Source of the DNA: CAYOHY01 sp964403885
GTDB lineage: Bacteria; Actinomycetota; Coriobacteriia; Anaerosomatales; PHET01
Direction: 5' to 3'
Length of the DNA stretch: 41,903 bases
Assembly (NCBI GenBank): GCA_964403885.1
Contig: CAYOHY010000015.1
Coordinates: 1 to 41,903, forward strand
Of this stretch, positions 1-7,163 are shown piece by piece. The notes beneath the pieces are model-generated. The model was not told the origin of the DNA. It was given only the letters and a program-made list of their open reading frames with translations, and did no database searches. The position numbers and the translations under genes are program-made. Within the stretch, counting starts at the first letter, position 1. Every line of letters begins with the position of its first letter.

Positions 1-1301
1 GTGGATGTCGTGAAGTTGGCGACCACATGGCGGTAGTCCACGTAGGAAGACGTCGCAACCGTGCTCTCGTTGTCCGGGAGGATGACGAAGTCACCCGGAT
101 AGATCTCGTCGACCACCGTATCGGTGACCGTGCTCTTGAACGAGGAGCGCACCGTCGCGTACAGGTTCTCGGCAACACCGGCAGTCGCTGTGCCCGGAAC
201 CGTGACGGCATAGGCGACGGTGGTCGACTCGTTGCCTCGCAGCACGACCGTGCTCGTTGCAACACCCGCCGAGTTGTACGTTGTCACCGGCCATCCGTTG
301 ATGGTGTAGCCGGAGAAGTTGACCGTGTCTGTCACGTTCGCGGTCTGCGTGATGGTGTGGGTGATGGTCACCACACTGCTCGGCTTGGCTCCCGTCTGCA
401 CGGTCGGGGTGATGTCGAGCGAGGTGAATCCGAGCGTGCCACTCTGCGCGTTGTCGAACGCCTGCGGGATACCGTTGGAGGGGTTGGTCACGGCGAAATG
501 GAAGTTCAGCGGAGTCCCCGGAGGGACGCGCAGCGCCGACCAGTCGACGCGCATCTCCATGTAGACCGGCTTGCCGCCGGAGAGCCGTGAGCCCTGGGCG
601 CCCATGCATCGATACGTGGACGTGTTATCGACACTCGTGTCCGGAGAAGCGATCGTGTACTTGATGTCCGTGCCGTTCGCCGGGTCGGTCACGTAGTTCT
701 GACCGCTCGCTGAGTCACCGAGCGCAGCACGCGTCGAGTTGCCGGCGATACCACCGTCGCCCTCGATCGGATCGGTGGTACCCGCTCCTCCTGAAGGGAC
801 GTAGTACTTCATGTACGCCGTCTGCGAGAGCTGATAGGTGGCGCCGTTGGGGAACTGGCCGAAGTCGTAGAAGGCAACCATGTCGGTGGCGCCCATGCGG
901 TTGTCACCGCCGGTATCGATCAGCACCAACCCGGTCGTGGGGGTCTTGAAGACGTCCGCCGTCCTGATGAGGAAGTAGACGCTCTGGTTGTCATAGGTGT
1001 AGGCGACACGGGTGAGGTTTCGCTGTACGTCGCTGACCGCGTCCAGATCGTTGGTGCCGGCAGCGTCATAGAGGATGTTGCTACGGTCCGCGAGTGCGGT
1101 CTCCCAGTCGGTGAAGAACCCGTCGATGCGCACGTTGGCCCGCACGAACGCCTGGGCGCTCAGCGTCACGCCCACCACGGCAACCGCCACGGCGAGCGCC
1201 GCCACGGCAGACAGCCACGGACGGCGCCTCAACGCGTCAAGCCCCCTCGCGGCAGCACTCGATGCGCCCTTGCGGACCCCACCCCACGTCCCACGCGACA
1301 T
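1..1301 (-). CDS. Secreted/anchored protein with CBM9/DOMON-like N-terminal domain, 3' end outside window
   Basis: The frame is open from an ATG at 1301 to the window edge (about 433 codons seen, C-terminus missing). GGGGAG lies 7 nt before the ATG. Residues about 28-50 form one hydrophobic segment (PWLSAVAALAVAVAVVGVTL), read as an uncleaved anchor or signal peptide. Just after it comes IDGFFTDW, and later YTYDNQSVYFLIRTAD. This IDG...DW plus 'YxxDxxxVYFxIR' pattern resembles CBM9/DOMON-like sandwich domains that open many surface proteins. Past residue about 285 the sequence becomes Thr/Val-rich beta repeats (SSVVTITHTITQTANVTDTV), as in NEW3/DUF11-like stalk modules. No catalytic motif is seen. 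It is last in the ligA-CPBP direction but separated by 243 nt and a hairpin, so it may have its own promoter. Surface location is likely; ligand and role are unknown. Confidence 0.75.
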   Translation of the reverse strand, partial: MSRGTWGGVRKGASSAAARGLDALRRRPWLSAVAALAVAVAVVGVTLSAQAFVRANVRIDGFFTDWETALADRSNILYDAAGTNDLDAVSDVQRNLTRVAYTYDNQSVYFLIRTADVFKTPTTGLVLIDTGGDNRMGATDMVAFYDFGQFPNGATYQLSQTAYMKYYVPSGGAGTTDPIEGDGGIAGNSTRAALGDSASGQNYVTDPANGTDIKYTIASPDTSVDNTSTYRCMGAQGSRLSGGKPVYMEMRVDWSALRVPPGTPLNFHFAVTNPSNGIPQAFDNAQSGTLGFTSLDITPTVQTGAKPSSVVTITHTITQTANVTDTVNFSGYTINGWPVTTYNSAGVATSTVVLRGNESTTVAYAVTVPGTATAGVAENLYATVRSSFKSTVTDTVVDEIYPGDFVILPDNESTVATSSYVDYRHVVANFTTS

Positions 1302-1353
1302 ATGTTTGCTCCCCGATCGTGCGGACAGATCCGCACCGCCCATGGCTTCAACT

Positions 1354-1405
1354 ACACAAAAGCAGCGGCAGACCGTTCGCCCTGAACGGTCTCCGCCCCT
1401 TGTGT
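1354..1405 (-). other. Long imperfect hairpin between ferredoxin-CPBP gene and secreted-protein gene
   Basis: A perfect 9-bp inverted repeat (AGACCGTTC at 1370-1378, GAACGGTCT at 1384-1392) is extended by GCGG/CCGC and ACACAA/TTGTGT arms with small internal bulges. A second small palindrome, GCGGA-N4-TCCGC, lies at 1321-1334. No U-run follows on the minus strand. It may be a U-poor terminator of the upstream operon or a 5'-leader structure of the secreted-protein gene. I could not match it to a riboswitch family. The rest of 1302-1544 shows nothing else I can support. Confidence 0.45.
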
Positions 1406-1544
1406 GACATTCTAGGGAGTGCGGCGCATCACGTCCGACCACTCATCCACTCGAACTGCCACACTCCCACCGTTTACCCGTAGAAGTGCCCCGCTCATCG
1501 GATAAGGGCGAAATCGATGCGCCGAAAGGCCGCAAATACCCCTT

Positions 1545-2633
1545 CTAGTGGCCGACCCAGTAGGCCGCAGCCACCACCAGAAGGTTGTAGCTCGCGTGCA
1601 GCGCCACCGCGGGCCACAGAGAGTCACGCTCGGTCACGAGCCACCCGCAGGCCACGCCCAGAACGAACGTGGGCACGAACACCCAGGCGTTGCCGTGAAA
1701 GAGCGCAAACACCGCCGATGAGCCCACTATCGACGGCCAGATGCCAAGGCGGGTCCTCATTGCACGCATGACCACGCCGCGAAACACCACCTCCTCGGCA
1801 AAGGGGCCGAGGATCACGACCATCAACACGGTGAGAAGCAGCCCCACTCCCCCCAGGCCGAACAGCGCGGTCAGGTCTTCGGTACTGACGGGCACCCAGC
1901 CGATCACCCGGGCGAATGCACCCCAGGCCGCCGACGCGAGCCGGGTCGCGATGACCAGAGCGACCACGAGACCTGCGGTGGTGACCCCGTGCCCCCACCC
2001 GCGCGACGGGGCACGCAGCCCCACAGCGTCGGCGAGCTTGAGGTCGCGTCGGTGGGCCAAGAATGTCAGGACGCCCAACTGAGCGGCGTAGTACAGACCC
2101 GTGACGAGAGCCCGCACCGTCAGCTGGGCGCTGGCCGGCATCACCTCGACGGCTTGAGACCCCAAGATGGCGCCGCGTAGCACCAGGCACGCGAACAGCA
2201 CAGCAACCAGCGCACCCGCATCGGCGAGCGTCCACACACCGCCCGCGCTTGGCGCCCCTGTGTCCTGCTTGACCGACGCGCCGCGCGCTGCCGCCTTCTT
2301 CACCGTCTTGGCGGTGGCCGCCTTGTGCTTGTCGGCGTTGGCGGCGGCCTTTCGCAGCGCCTTGGCCTCGGCGCGCGACCCTACGACGACCCGCGCCACA
2401 TCGGCCCTCGAGATCGAACTGGAGGCGGTCGGTCGGGTGGGCACGCTGCGGCGCACTATCGCACCTCGGTCGCACGTCTCGACGCACGCCATGCAGCCGG
2501 TGCATCGCGAGGTGTCCACGTAGATGTAGCCGCCACCCACCTTCAGATGCGCGCCCGGACATGCCCTCACGCAGCGACCACAACGGTCGCACTTCTCGGG
2601 CGATATCGCGAGATGAGCCGAGGAAGCGCTCAC
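1545..2633 (-). CDS. Ferredoxin-CPBP fusion: 2x[4Fe-4S] domain joined to CPBP-type intramembrane protease domain
   Basis: 362 aa. The GTG start (2633-2631) overlaps the TGA of the preceding CPBP gene as GTGA, so translation is probably coupled; longer in-frame starts would lie inside that gene. Residues 15-54 carry two clusters, CDRCGRCVRACP (C15, C18, C21, C25) and CTGCMACVETCD (C44, C47, C50, C54), as in bacterial 2[4Fe-4S] ferredoxins. A Lys/Ala-rich charged linker (about 80-125) follows, then hydrophobic helices and the three CPBP/CAAX-protease motifs: EEVVFRG (E280, E281, R285), FALFHGN (H313) and HASYN (H346, N350). The family is known for membrane glutamyl/metal-type proteases (Rce1, Abi). 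All catalytic-type residues are kept, so activity is plausible. Joining a redox domain to this fold is unusual. Substrate unknown. Confidence 0.85.
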   Translation of the reverse strand: MSASSAHLAISPEKCDRCGRCVRACPGAHLKVGGGYIYVDTSRCTGCMACVETCDRGAIVRRSVPTRPTASSSISRADVARVVVGSRAEAKALRKAAANADKHKAATAKTVKKAAARGASVKQDTGAPSAGGVWTLADAGALVAVLFACLVLRGAILGSQAVEVMPASAQLTVRALVTGLYYAAQLGVLTFLAHRRDLKLADAVGLRAPSRGWGHGVTTAGLVVALVIATRLASAAWGAFARVIGWVPVSTEDLTALFGLGGVGLLLTVLMVVILGPFAEEVVFRGVVMRAMRTRLGIWPSIVGSSAVFALFHGNAWVFVPTFVLGVACGWLVTERDSLWPAVALHASYNLLVVAAAYWVGH

Positions 2634-3355
2634 AGGCGACCAGCCGCCCTCACGGTATACGCGAGCGTCAACGCGATCGCGTTGAAGGCAGCGTGCGTCG
2701 CTATGGCGACCCAGAGCGAGCGCGTGCGAAGGAACACCACCGCGAGCATCATCCCAAACACGGTCACCGGCGGAATGGCATGTGGAATGAAGTGGATCAA
2801 CCCGAACACGGCCGACGAGGCCACCACGCCCCATACGGCCCCCCATTCGCGGGCGGTCGACGAGAACAGCACGCCCCTGAAGACCATCTCCTCCGCCAAC
2901 GGAGCAAGCACGACGGTCGCCACCACCAGCAGGCTGATACCCAGCGGAGTCGCGGGAAGCAGTCTCGTCGGGTCGGAGTCCCAGCCGGGCAACTTCAGTC
3001 CCAGCAGCCGGGTCGTGATCCCCCACGCGATGCTCACGATCTGACCGAGCAGCCCGACGCCCATCGCGATGCCGAACACCTCGGCAGCGGGCGCGGGTCG
3101 CATGCCGTACGCCTCAGCGATCGACAGGTGCTTGTACCGGGCGAGGGCCCACAGCACCAGCAGTATCACCAGGTAGACGCCGCACACGGCGCCACCCACC
3201 ACCCATGTCAGCGCCGGCTGGCCCACGTGGGCCGAACGTGCCGCACCCACCGCCATCCCCGACGCGACGGACGCAAGCACGAAGACGCCGACGAGGGCGA
3301 GCCCCGTCGACACGTTCCAGCGTGCAGCGGTGAGCGAATCACCCCGGTCAGTCAC
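2630..3355 (-). CDS. CPBP family intramembrane metalloprotease
   Basis: 241 aa, almost entirely membrane-embedded, with about six to eight hydrophobic segments. The family motifs are all present: EEMVFRG (E155, E156, R160), FGLIHF (H188) and HAAFN (H221, N225). The family (PF02517, CPBP/Abi/CAAX-like) contains membrane proteases; bacterial members are linked to bacteriocin immunity, protein processing or unknown roles. The GTG start (3355-3353) lies inside the end of ligA, giving an 8-nt overlap (GTGACTGA), and its own stop overlaps the GTG of the ferredoxin-CPBP gene. The two CPBP proteins are therefore probably made together and could pair in the membrane. Function in this organism cannot be named. 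Confidence 0.85.
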   Translation of the reverse strand: MTDRGDSLTAARWNVSTGLALVGVFVLASVASGMAVGAARSAHVGQPALTWVVGGAVCGVYLVILLVLWALARYKHLSIAEAYGMRPAPAAEVFGIAMGVGLLGQIVSIAWGITTRLLGLKLPGWDSDPTRLLPATPLGISLLVVATVVLAPLAEEMVFRGVLFSSTAREWGAVWGVVASSAVFGLIHFIPHAIPPVTVFGMMLAVVFLRTRSLWVAIATHAAFNAIALTLAYTVRAAGRL

Positions 3356-5504
3356 GAGCTGGCCCGTCGGCCGGCGGCAGCCCGGTCTCCAGAATGCGAA
3401 CGAGATCGTCCTCTGTCAGCACCGGCACGCCAAGCTGAAGCGCCTTGTCCAGCTTGGAGCCGGCAGCCTCACCTGCGACCACGAACGACGTCTTCTTGCT
3501 CACGCTGCCCGAGACCTTGGCGCCAAAAGCCTTGAGCGAAGCGCCGGCCTCATCACGCGTGAACCGCTCGAGTGCACCGGTGAGCACGAAGCTGAGTCCG
3601 GCAAGCGTCTGGGGACGATCGGGGCCCACGCGCTCATCGGCCATGGACACACCCGCCACCCTCAGCCTCGACATGACCTCGAGGTTGTCCGGGTTGTCGA
3701 AGAACACACGCACACTGGAGGCGATCTTGGGCCCGATCCCGTCTGTGGCCGCCAACTCGTCATGGGTCGCCGTCACGATCGCGTCGATCGAGCCGAACGA
3801 CGATGCGAGAGCCTCGGCGACGGTCGAACCCACGTGTCGGATCCCCAATCCAAACAGAAGCCGTGCGAGCGGGCGCGTCTTTGAGCCTTCGATGTTGGCG
3901 ACGATCTTGGCCGCCACCACGGAGCCGAGCGTGACCGGCGTGCCGTCCTGCTTGACGCGACCCATGTCGAGCGCGGCCAAGCGATCGACGTCCAAGCGGT
4001 AGAAGTCGGCGATATCGTGGACGAGTCCCTCGTGGGTGAGGCGTGCGATGATCTCTTCGCCAAGACCCTCGATGTCCATGGCGCCACGACTCGCGAAATG
4101 GATGAGACGCGCCCACTGCTGCGCAGGACAGGCGATGTTGGTGCAGCGCACCGCGACCTCTGATTCCTCGCGCCACACCGGGCTTCCGCAGCTGGGGCAC
4201 TCCGCGGGCATCACGAACGCCCGCTCGTTGCCGTCGCGCAGACCCTCGACCGCACCCACGACCTCAGGGATGACGTCGCCGGCCTTTCGCACGATGATCG
4301 TGTCGCCGATGAGGATGCCTTTGCGCAACACCTCGTCCTCGTTGTGGAGCGTGGCCTTCTGGATGGTGGAACCCGCCACCAGCACCGGCTGAAACACTGC
4401 GAACGGGGTGAGTACGCCGGTGCGTCCCACGCTGACTTGGATGTCGATCAGCGTGGTGGTCTTCTCCTCGGGCGGGAACTTGTACGCGATCGCCCACCGC
4501 GGCGCCTTGCTCGTGTACCCCAAGGCGTCTTGGATGGCGAACTCGTCCACCTTGACCACGACGCCGTCGATCTCATAGGGCAGCGCCTCGCGCTTCTCGA
4601 GCGCCGACGCGCAGTACGCCCGCACCTCCTCGCCGCTCGCGCACGTGACCACATCAGGGTTCACGTGGAACCCGGCGTCGGCGAGCCATGCAAGGGCCTC
4701 ACTTTGCCGAGTGAGGCCCAACGCGCGCGGGTCAGCGATCGCGTAGATGAACGTCGCGAGGTCACGACTCGCTGTGACGGCAGGGTCCTTCTGCCTCAGG
4801 CTGCCTGCGGCCGCGTTGCGCGGGTTCGCGAACGGCGATGCGCCCGCGGCGTCCTGCTCGGCGTTGATGCGCTCGAAGCTCGCCTTGGGCAGGTAGACCT
4901 CGCCCCGAACCTCGACCGACGAGTGTGTCTGCTGTGCGGTGTCGGCGGCAAACAGGGACTCTTGGGCCGGCGAGCTTGCCGGGCGCACCCTGTCGAGTGC
5001 CTCCTCGCGGAGGCGAAGCGGCACGTCTCGGACGGCGCGCATGTTCGCGGTCACGTCCTCGCCTGTGCGCCCGTCGCCACGCGTCGCCGCGCGCACGAGC
5101 ACGCCGTCATCGTAGGTCAGAGCGATAGAGGAGCCATCGATCTTGAGCTCGGCGACGAAGCTGCACGGCCTGTCGCCCACAGCATCGCGTACCCGCCCAA
5201 GCCAGGCATCGAGCTCATCGAGGTCCATCGCGTTGTCGAGCGAGTACATGCGGCTCGCGTGCGTCACCGACGCGAACGCCTCGCTGGGCGCCGCCCCCAC
5301 TCGTTGCGTGGGCGAGTCGCTCGTGACCAGATCGGGATATGCGTGCTCGATCGCCTCGAGCTCGCGCATCAGCGAGTCGTAAGCGGAGTCCGAGATCTCA
5401 GGAGCATCGAACGCGTAGTACAGGCGTGCGTGATGCTCGATCTCTCTTCTCAGCTCGCGGGCACGGGTTTGGGCGGCCTCACGCGACACGGGGACCTCTG
5501 GCAT
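3348..5504 (-). CDS. ligA: NAD-dependent DNA ligase LigA
   Basis: 718 aa. It seals nicks in duplex DNA using NAD+ during replication and repair. The N-terminal Ia domain (1-70) has HHARLYYAFDAP; the adenylation domain has the active-site lysine in ELKIDGSS (K121). An OB fold, a four-cysteine zinc finger (CPSCGSP...CTNIACP), helix-hairpin-helix segments (GIRHVGSTVAEAL, ATDGIGPKIASS) and a C-terminal BRCT domain (about 640-710) follow in the standard order. It is somewhat longer than the roughly 670-aa norm, partly from an insert at about 165-195 just before VEVRGEVYLP. That insert contains QESLF (181-185), which fits the QxxLF sliding-clamp motif. The gene follows the DUF2469 gene by 15 nt and overlaps the CPBP gene downstream. 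Confidence 0.97.
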   Translation of the reverse strand: MPEVPVSREAAQTRARELRREIEHHARLYYAFDAPEISDSAYDSLMRELEAIEHAYPDLVTSDSPTQRVGAAPSEAFASVTHASRMYSLDNAMDLDELDAWLGRVRDAVGDRPCSFVAELKIDGSSIALTYDDGVLVRAATRGDGRTGEDVTANMRAVRDVPLRLREEALDRVRPASSPAQESLFAADTAQQTHSSVEVRGEVYLPKASFERINAEQDAAGASPFANPRNAAAGSLRQKDPAVTASRDLATFIYAIADPRALGLTRQSEALAWLADAGFHVNPDVVTCASGEEVRAYCASALEKREALPYEIDGVVVKVDEFAIQDALGYTSKAPRWAIAYKFPPEEKTTTLIDIQVSVGRTGVLTPFAVFQPVLVAGSTIQKATLHNEDEVLRKGILIGDTIIVRKAGDVIPEVVGAVEGLRDGNERAFVMPAECPSCGSPVWREESEVAVRCTNIACPAQQWARLIHFASRGAMDIEGLGEEIIARLTHEGLVHDIADFYRLDVDRLAALDMGRVKQDGTPVTLGSVVAAKIVANIEGSKTRPLARLLFGLGIRHVGSTVAEALASSFGSIDAIVTATHDELAATDGIGPKIASSVRVFFDNPDNLEVMSRLRVAGVSMADERVGPDRPQTLAGLSFVLTGALERFTRDEAGASLKAFGAKVSGSVSKKTSFVVAGEAAGSKLDKALQLGVPVLTEDDLVRILETGLPPADGPARD

Positions 5505-5519
5505 GGATTCTGTCGCCCT

Positions 5520-5858
5520 CTACTGCTCGTCGCCGCGCAGGCGCTGAACATGCACGGGGCCCACCTCGTAGATGACGACCTCCGGCACGAAGCGTTGCGG
5601 ACGCTCGGCCTCATAGATCCACGTGTCGCCCAGGGTGACCTTGAAGTACGTGCCACCCGGCGCGGGCACCGGCTCGACGTCGACGTCGTTGCACAGGTAG
5701 GCGCGCAGCTCGGTCTCGACGTAGTAGGTGAAGACGCGGATGGCGTCGCGGTATTCGTTGTAGAGCGCGAGGCGTTTCTCGGCCTCGTACATATCCAGCT
5801 CGTCGATGCTGTCCACGAGCGGCCTCCCCACGGTCGGGTGCGGGTCACCATGCGTCAC
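5520..5858 (-). CDS. DUF2469-like conserved actinobacterial protein
   Basis: 112 aa, soluble and acidic. The core DMYEAEKRLALYNEYRD followed by YYVETELRAYLCNDVDVE matches my memory of DUF2469 proteins, which read 'EKYExExELxLYxEYRD...YVVETERRFYLAN', and ends in a strand-rich segment with FVPEVVIYEV. The family is almost restricted to Actinobacteria and has no established function; in many members it sits near rnhB. Here it precedes ligA by only 15 nt and is probably the first gene of the ligA unit. The ATG at 5858 is taken; DUF2469 homology begins about 20 residues in, so the 5' end is less sure. Confidence 0.75.
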   Translation of the reverse strand: MTHGDPHPTVGRPLVDSIDELDMYEAEKRLALYNEYRDAIRVFTYYVETELRAYLCNDVDVEPVPAPGGTYFKVTLGDTWIYEAERPQRFVPEVVIYEVGPVHVQRLRGDEQ

Positions 5859-5922
5859 GCACGGCGTGTCGCGACCATTCTATCCCGCCATACGCGCAGG
5901 AGCGCGACTGCGCCACAAATGA

Positions 5923-5950
5923 GTGGGGCGCCCGCGGACGGGCGCCCCAC
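5923..5950. other. Perfect 12-bp GC hairpin between divergent genes
   Basis: GTGGGGCGCCCG (5923-5934), loop CGGA, then CGGGCGCCCCAC (5939-5950). It lies between the starts of the DUF2469 gene (minus) and the ferritin-GGDEF gene (plus), where a terminator is not expected. No T-run follows in either direction. It could sit in the leader of the minus-strand operon or cap antisense reading. The remaining sequence in 5859-6119 shows no gene and no convincing promoter. Confidence 0.5.
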
Positions 5951-6119
5951 AATCCATGAAGAAGACCATCAGGAAGGCTTGCGGCTCCCCCCGACGACCC
6001 CGAGGTGAGTGTACCCGCACGCCGCCGGTTCTTCACTATGGGGACGCTCGACCTGCAACGAACCGCACCGCCACGGGCATACACCTATCAGGCCGACCAC
6101 ACCGTCAAGGAGTGCCACC

Positions 6120-7163
6120 ATGCGCGAGATCCTCAAGCTCTGCGTCTCACTGGACCGCACCGCCTTTGAGACGTACCGGGGACTCGCCACCGAGTGCGAG
6201 ACCCGGCACCCCGAGCTGGCGACCATCTTCAGCCAGATGGCGAAGGAGGAACGTCGCCACGTGGACTGGTGGTCGGACCTGCTGGTCGCGTGGGAGTCAG
6301 GGCTCGTACCGGACATCGCCGATGAGCACGAGCTCCTTGCGCGCCTCCAAGAAGTCGAAGCCGAGGTGGACCAAGCGATCCCGGAGTTCTTCCGCGAGCT
6401 GAGCATCGACGAGATGCTCGACCTCGCCGCCCACCTGGAGTTCTACATGCTCGACCCCGCCTTCGGCGAGCTCACCGACCTGATGCAGCCGGGCAACAAG
6501 GCCGAGGTCCGCAAGTCCTACGAGATCCATGTGATGCGCCTCGTGGAGTCGATCGAGGCCTACCACACCAAGGCCGGTCTCGCGTCGTTCCTCGCCCGGG
6601 TGCTCAAGCGCACCTTCCGCGACCAGCAGAGGCTTGCCTCTCTGGCTACCCGGGACCAGCTCACTGGCCTGTACAACCGCCGAGGTCTCTTTGGGCATCT
6701 CGCCCAGTGGCTGTCGTGGTCGGCACGGTACGGCCGGCCGTTGAGCGTGGCACTCATCGACGTCGACAACTTCAAGCGCATCAACGACACCCTGGGCCAC
6801 GCCTCCGGAGACGACGCACTGCGCGCCGTCGCGGGGGCGCTCGAGTCCGCTGTGCGCACCTCAGATGTCGTGGGTCGCTTTGGCGGCGACGAGTTCCTCG
6901 TCATCGCGCCCGAGACCGACGAGGCTGAGCTTGCTAGGCTGATGGACCGCGTGAACATCACCGTGCGAGAGGCGCCGCTCATGGCCGGTACCGAGCCGCT
7001 GTTCCTGTCCGTGAGCGTTGGCGGGGCGTGGACACCGGGCGGATTCGCCGTCGAGGCCGAGACGCTCATCGCCGCCGCTGACCGATCGCTCTACGAGGCG
7101 AAGGAGGGCGGTCGCGATCGCGCGGGCGCGCCCATGCTCTCGGGGCCGGCAGCCTACGCCTGA
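6120..7163 (+). CDS. Diguanylate cyclase with N-terminal ferritin-like (rubrerythrin-type) domain
   Basis: 347 aa. The ATG at 6120 follows AAGGAG with an 8-nt gap; an upstream in-frame ATG at 6009 has no such site and adds a low-complexity tail. Residues 1-150 form a four-helix ferritin-like domain with candidate iron ligands E17, E44xxH47 (EERRH), E107, E143 and E146xxH149 (EAYH), the paired ExxH pattern of rubrerythrin-type diiron proteins. Residues about 172-340 are a GGDEF domain: DQLTGLYNRRG, DVDNFKRINDTLGH and FGGDEF (254-259). All catalytic residues are kept. RTSD (246-249) lies five residues before GGDEF, matching the RxxD inhibitory site. No membrane segment. It should make cyclic di-GMP, perhaps in response to iron, oxygen or peroxide; that link is inference. 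Its 3' end overlaps lipA tail-to-tail by 10 nt. Confidence 0.88.
   Translation: MREILKLCVSLDRTAFETYRGLATECETRHPELATIFSQMAKEERRHVDWWSDLLVAWESGLVPDIADEHELLARLQEVEAEVDQAIPEFFRELSIDEMLDLAAHLEFYMLDPAFGELTDLMQPGNKAEVRKSYEIHVMRLVESIEAYHTKAGLASFLARVLKRTFRDQQRLASLATRDQLTGLYNRRGLFGHLAQWLSWSARYGRPLSVALIDVDNFKRINDTLGHASGDDALRAVAGALESAVRTSDVVGRFGGDEFLVIAPETDEAELARLMDRVNITVREAPLMAGTEPLFLSVSVGGAWTPGGFAVEAETLIAAADRSLYEAKEGGRDRAGAPMLSGPAAYA

Noticed and set aside
1302..1544. Possible cyclic di-GMP riboswitch upstream of the secreted protein, suggested by the cyclase gene nearby
   Set aside because: The conserved GGCAAACC and GACGCAAAGCC elements are absent; only a plain hairpin is seen.
2634..3026. Upstream extension of the ferredoxin-CPBP protein
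   Set aside because: The added residues are an out-of-frame reading of the preceding CPBP gene; the GTG at 2633 overlaps its stop neatly.
4344..6008. Long plus-strand open frame opposite ligA
   Set aside because: It is antisense to a complete ligA with all motifs and has Arg/His-rich composition without any domain.
6009..6119. Upstream ATG extending the ferritin-GGDEF protein by 37 residues
   Set aside because: No ribosome site, low-complexity residues, and the ATG at 6120 has AAGGAG at good distance.
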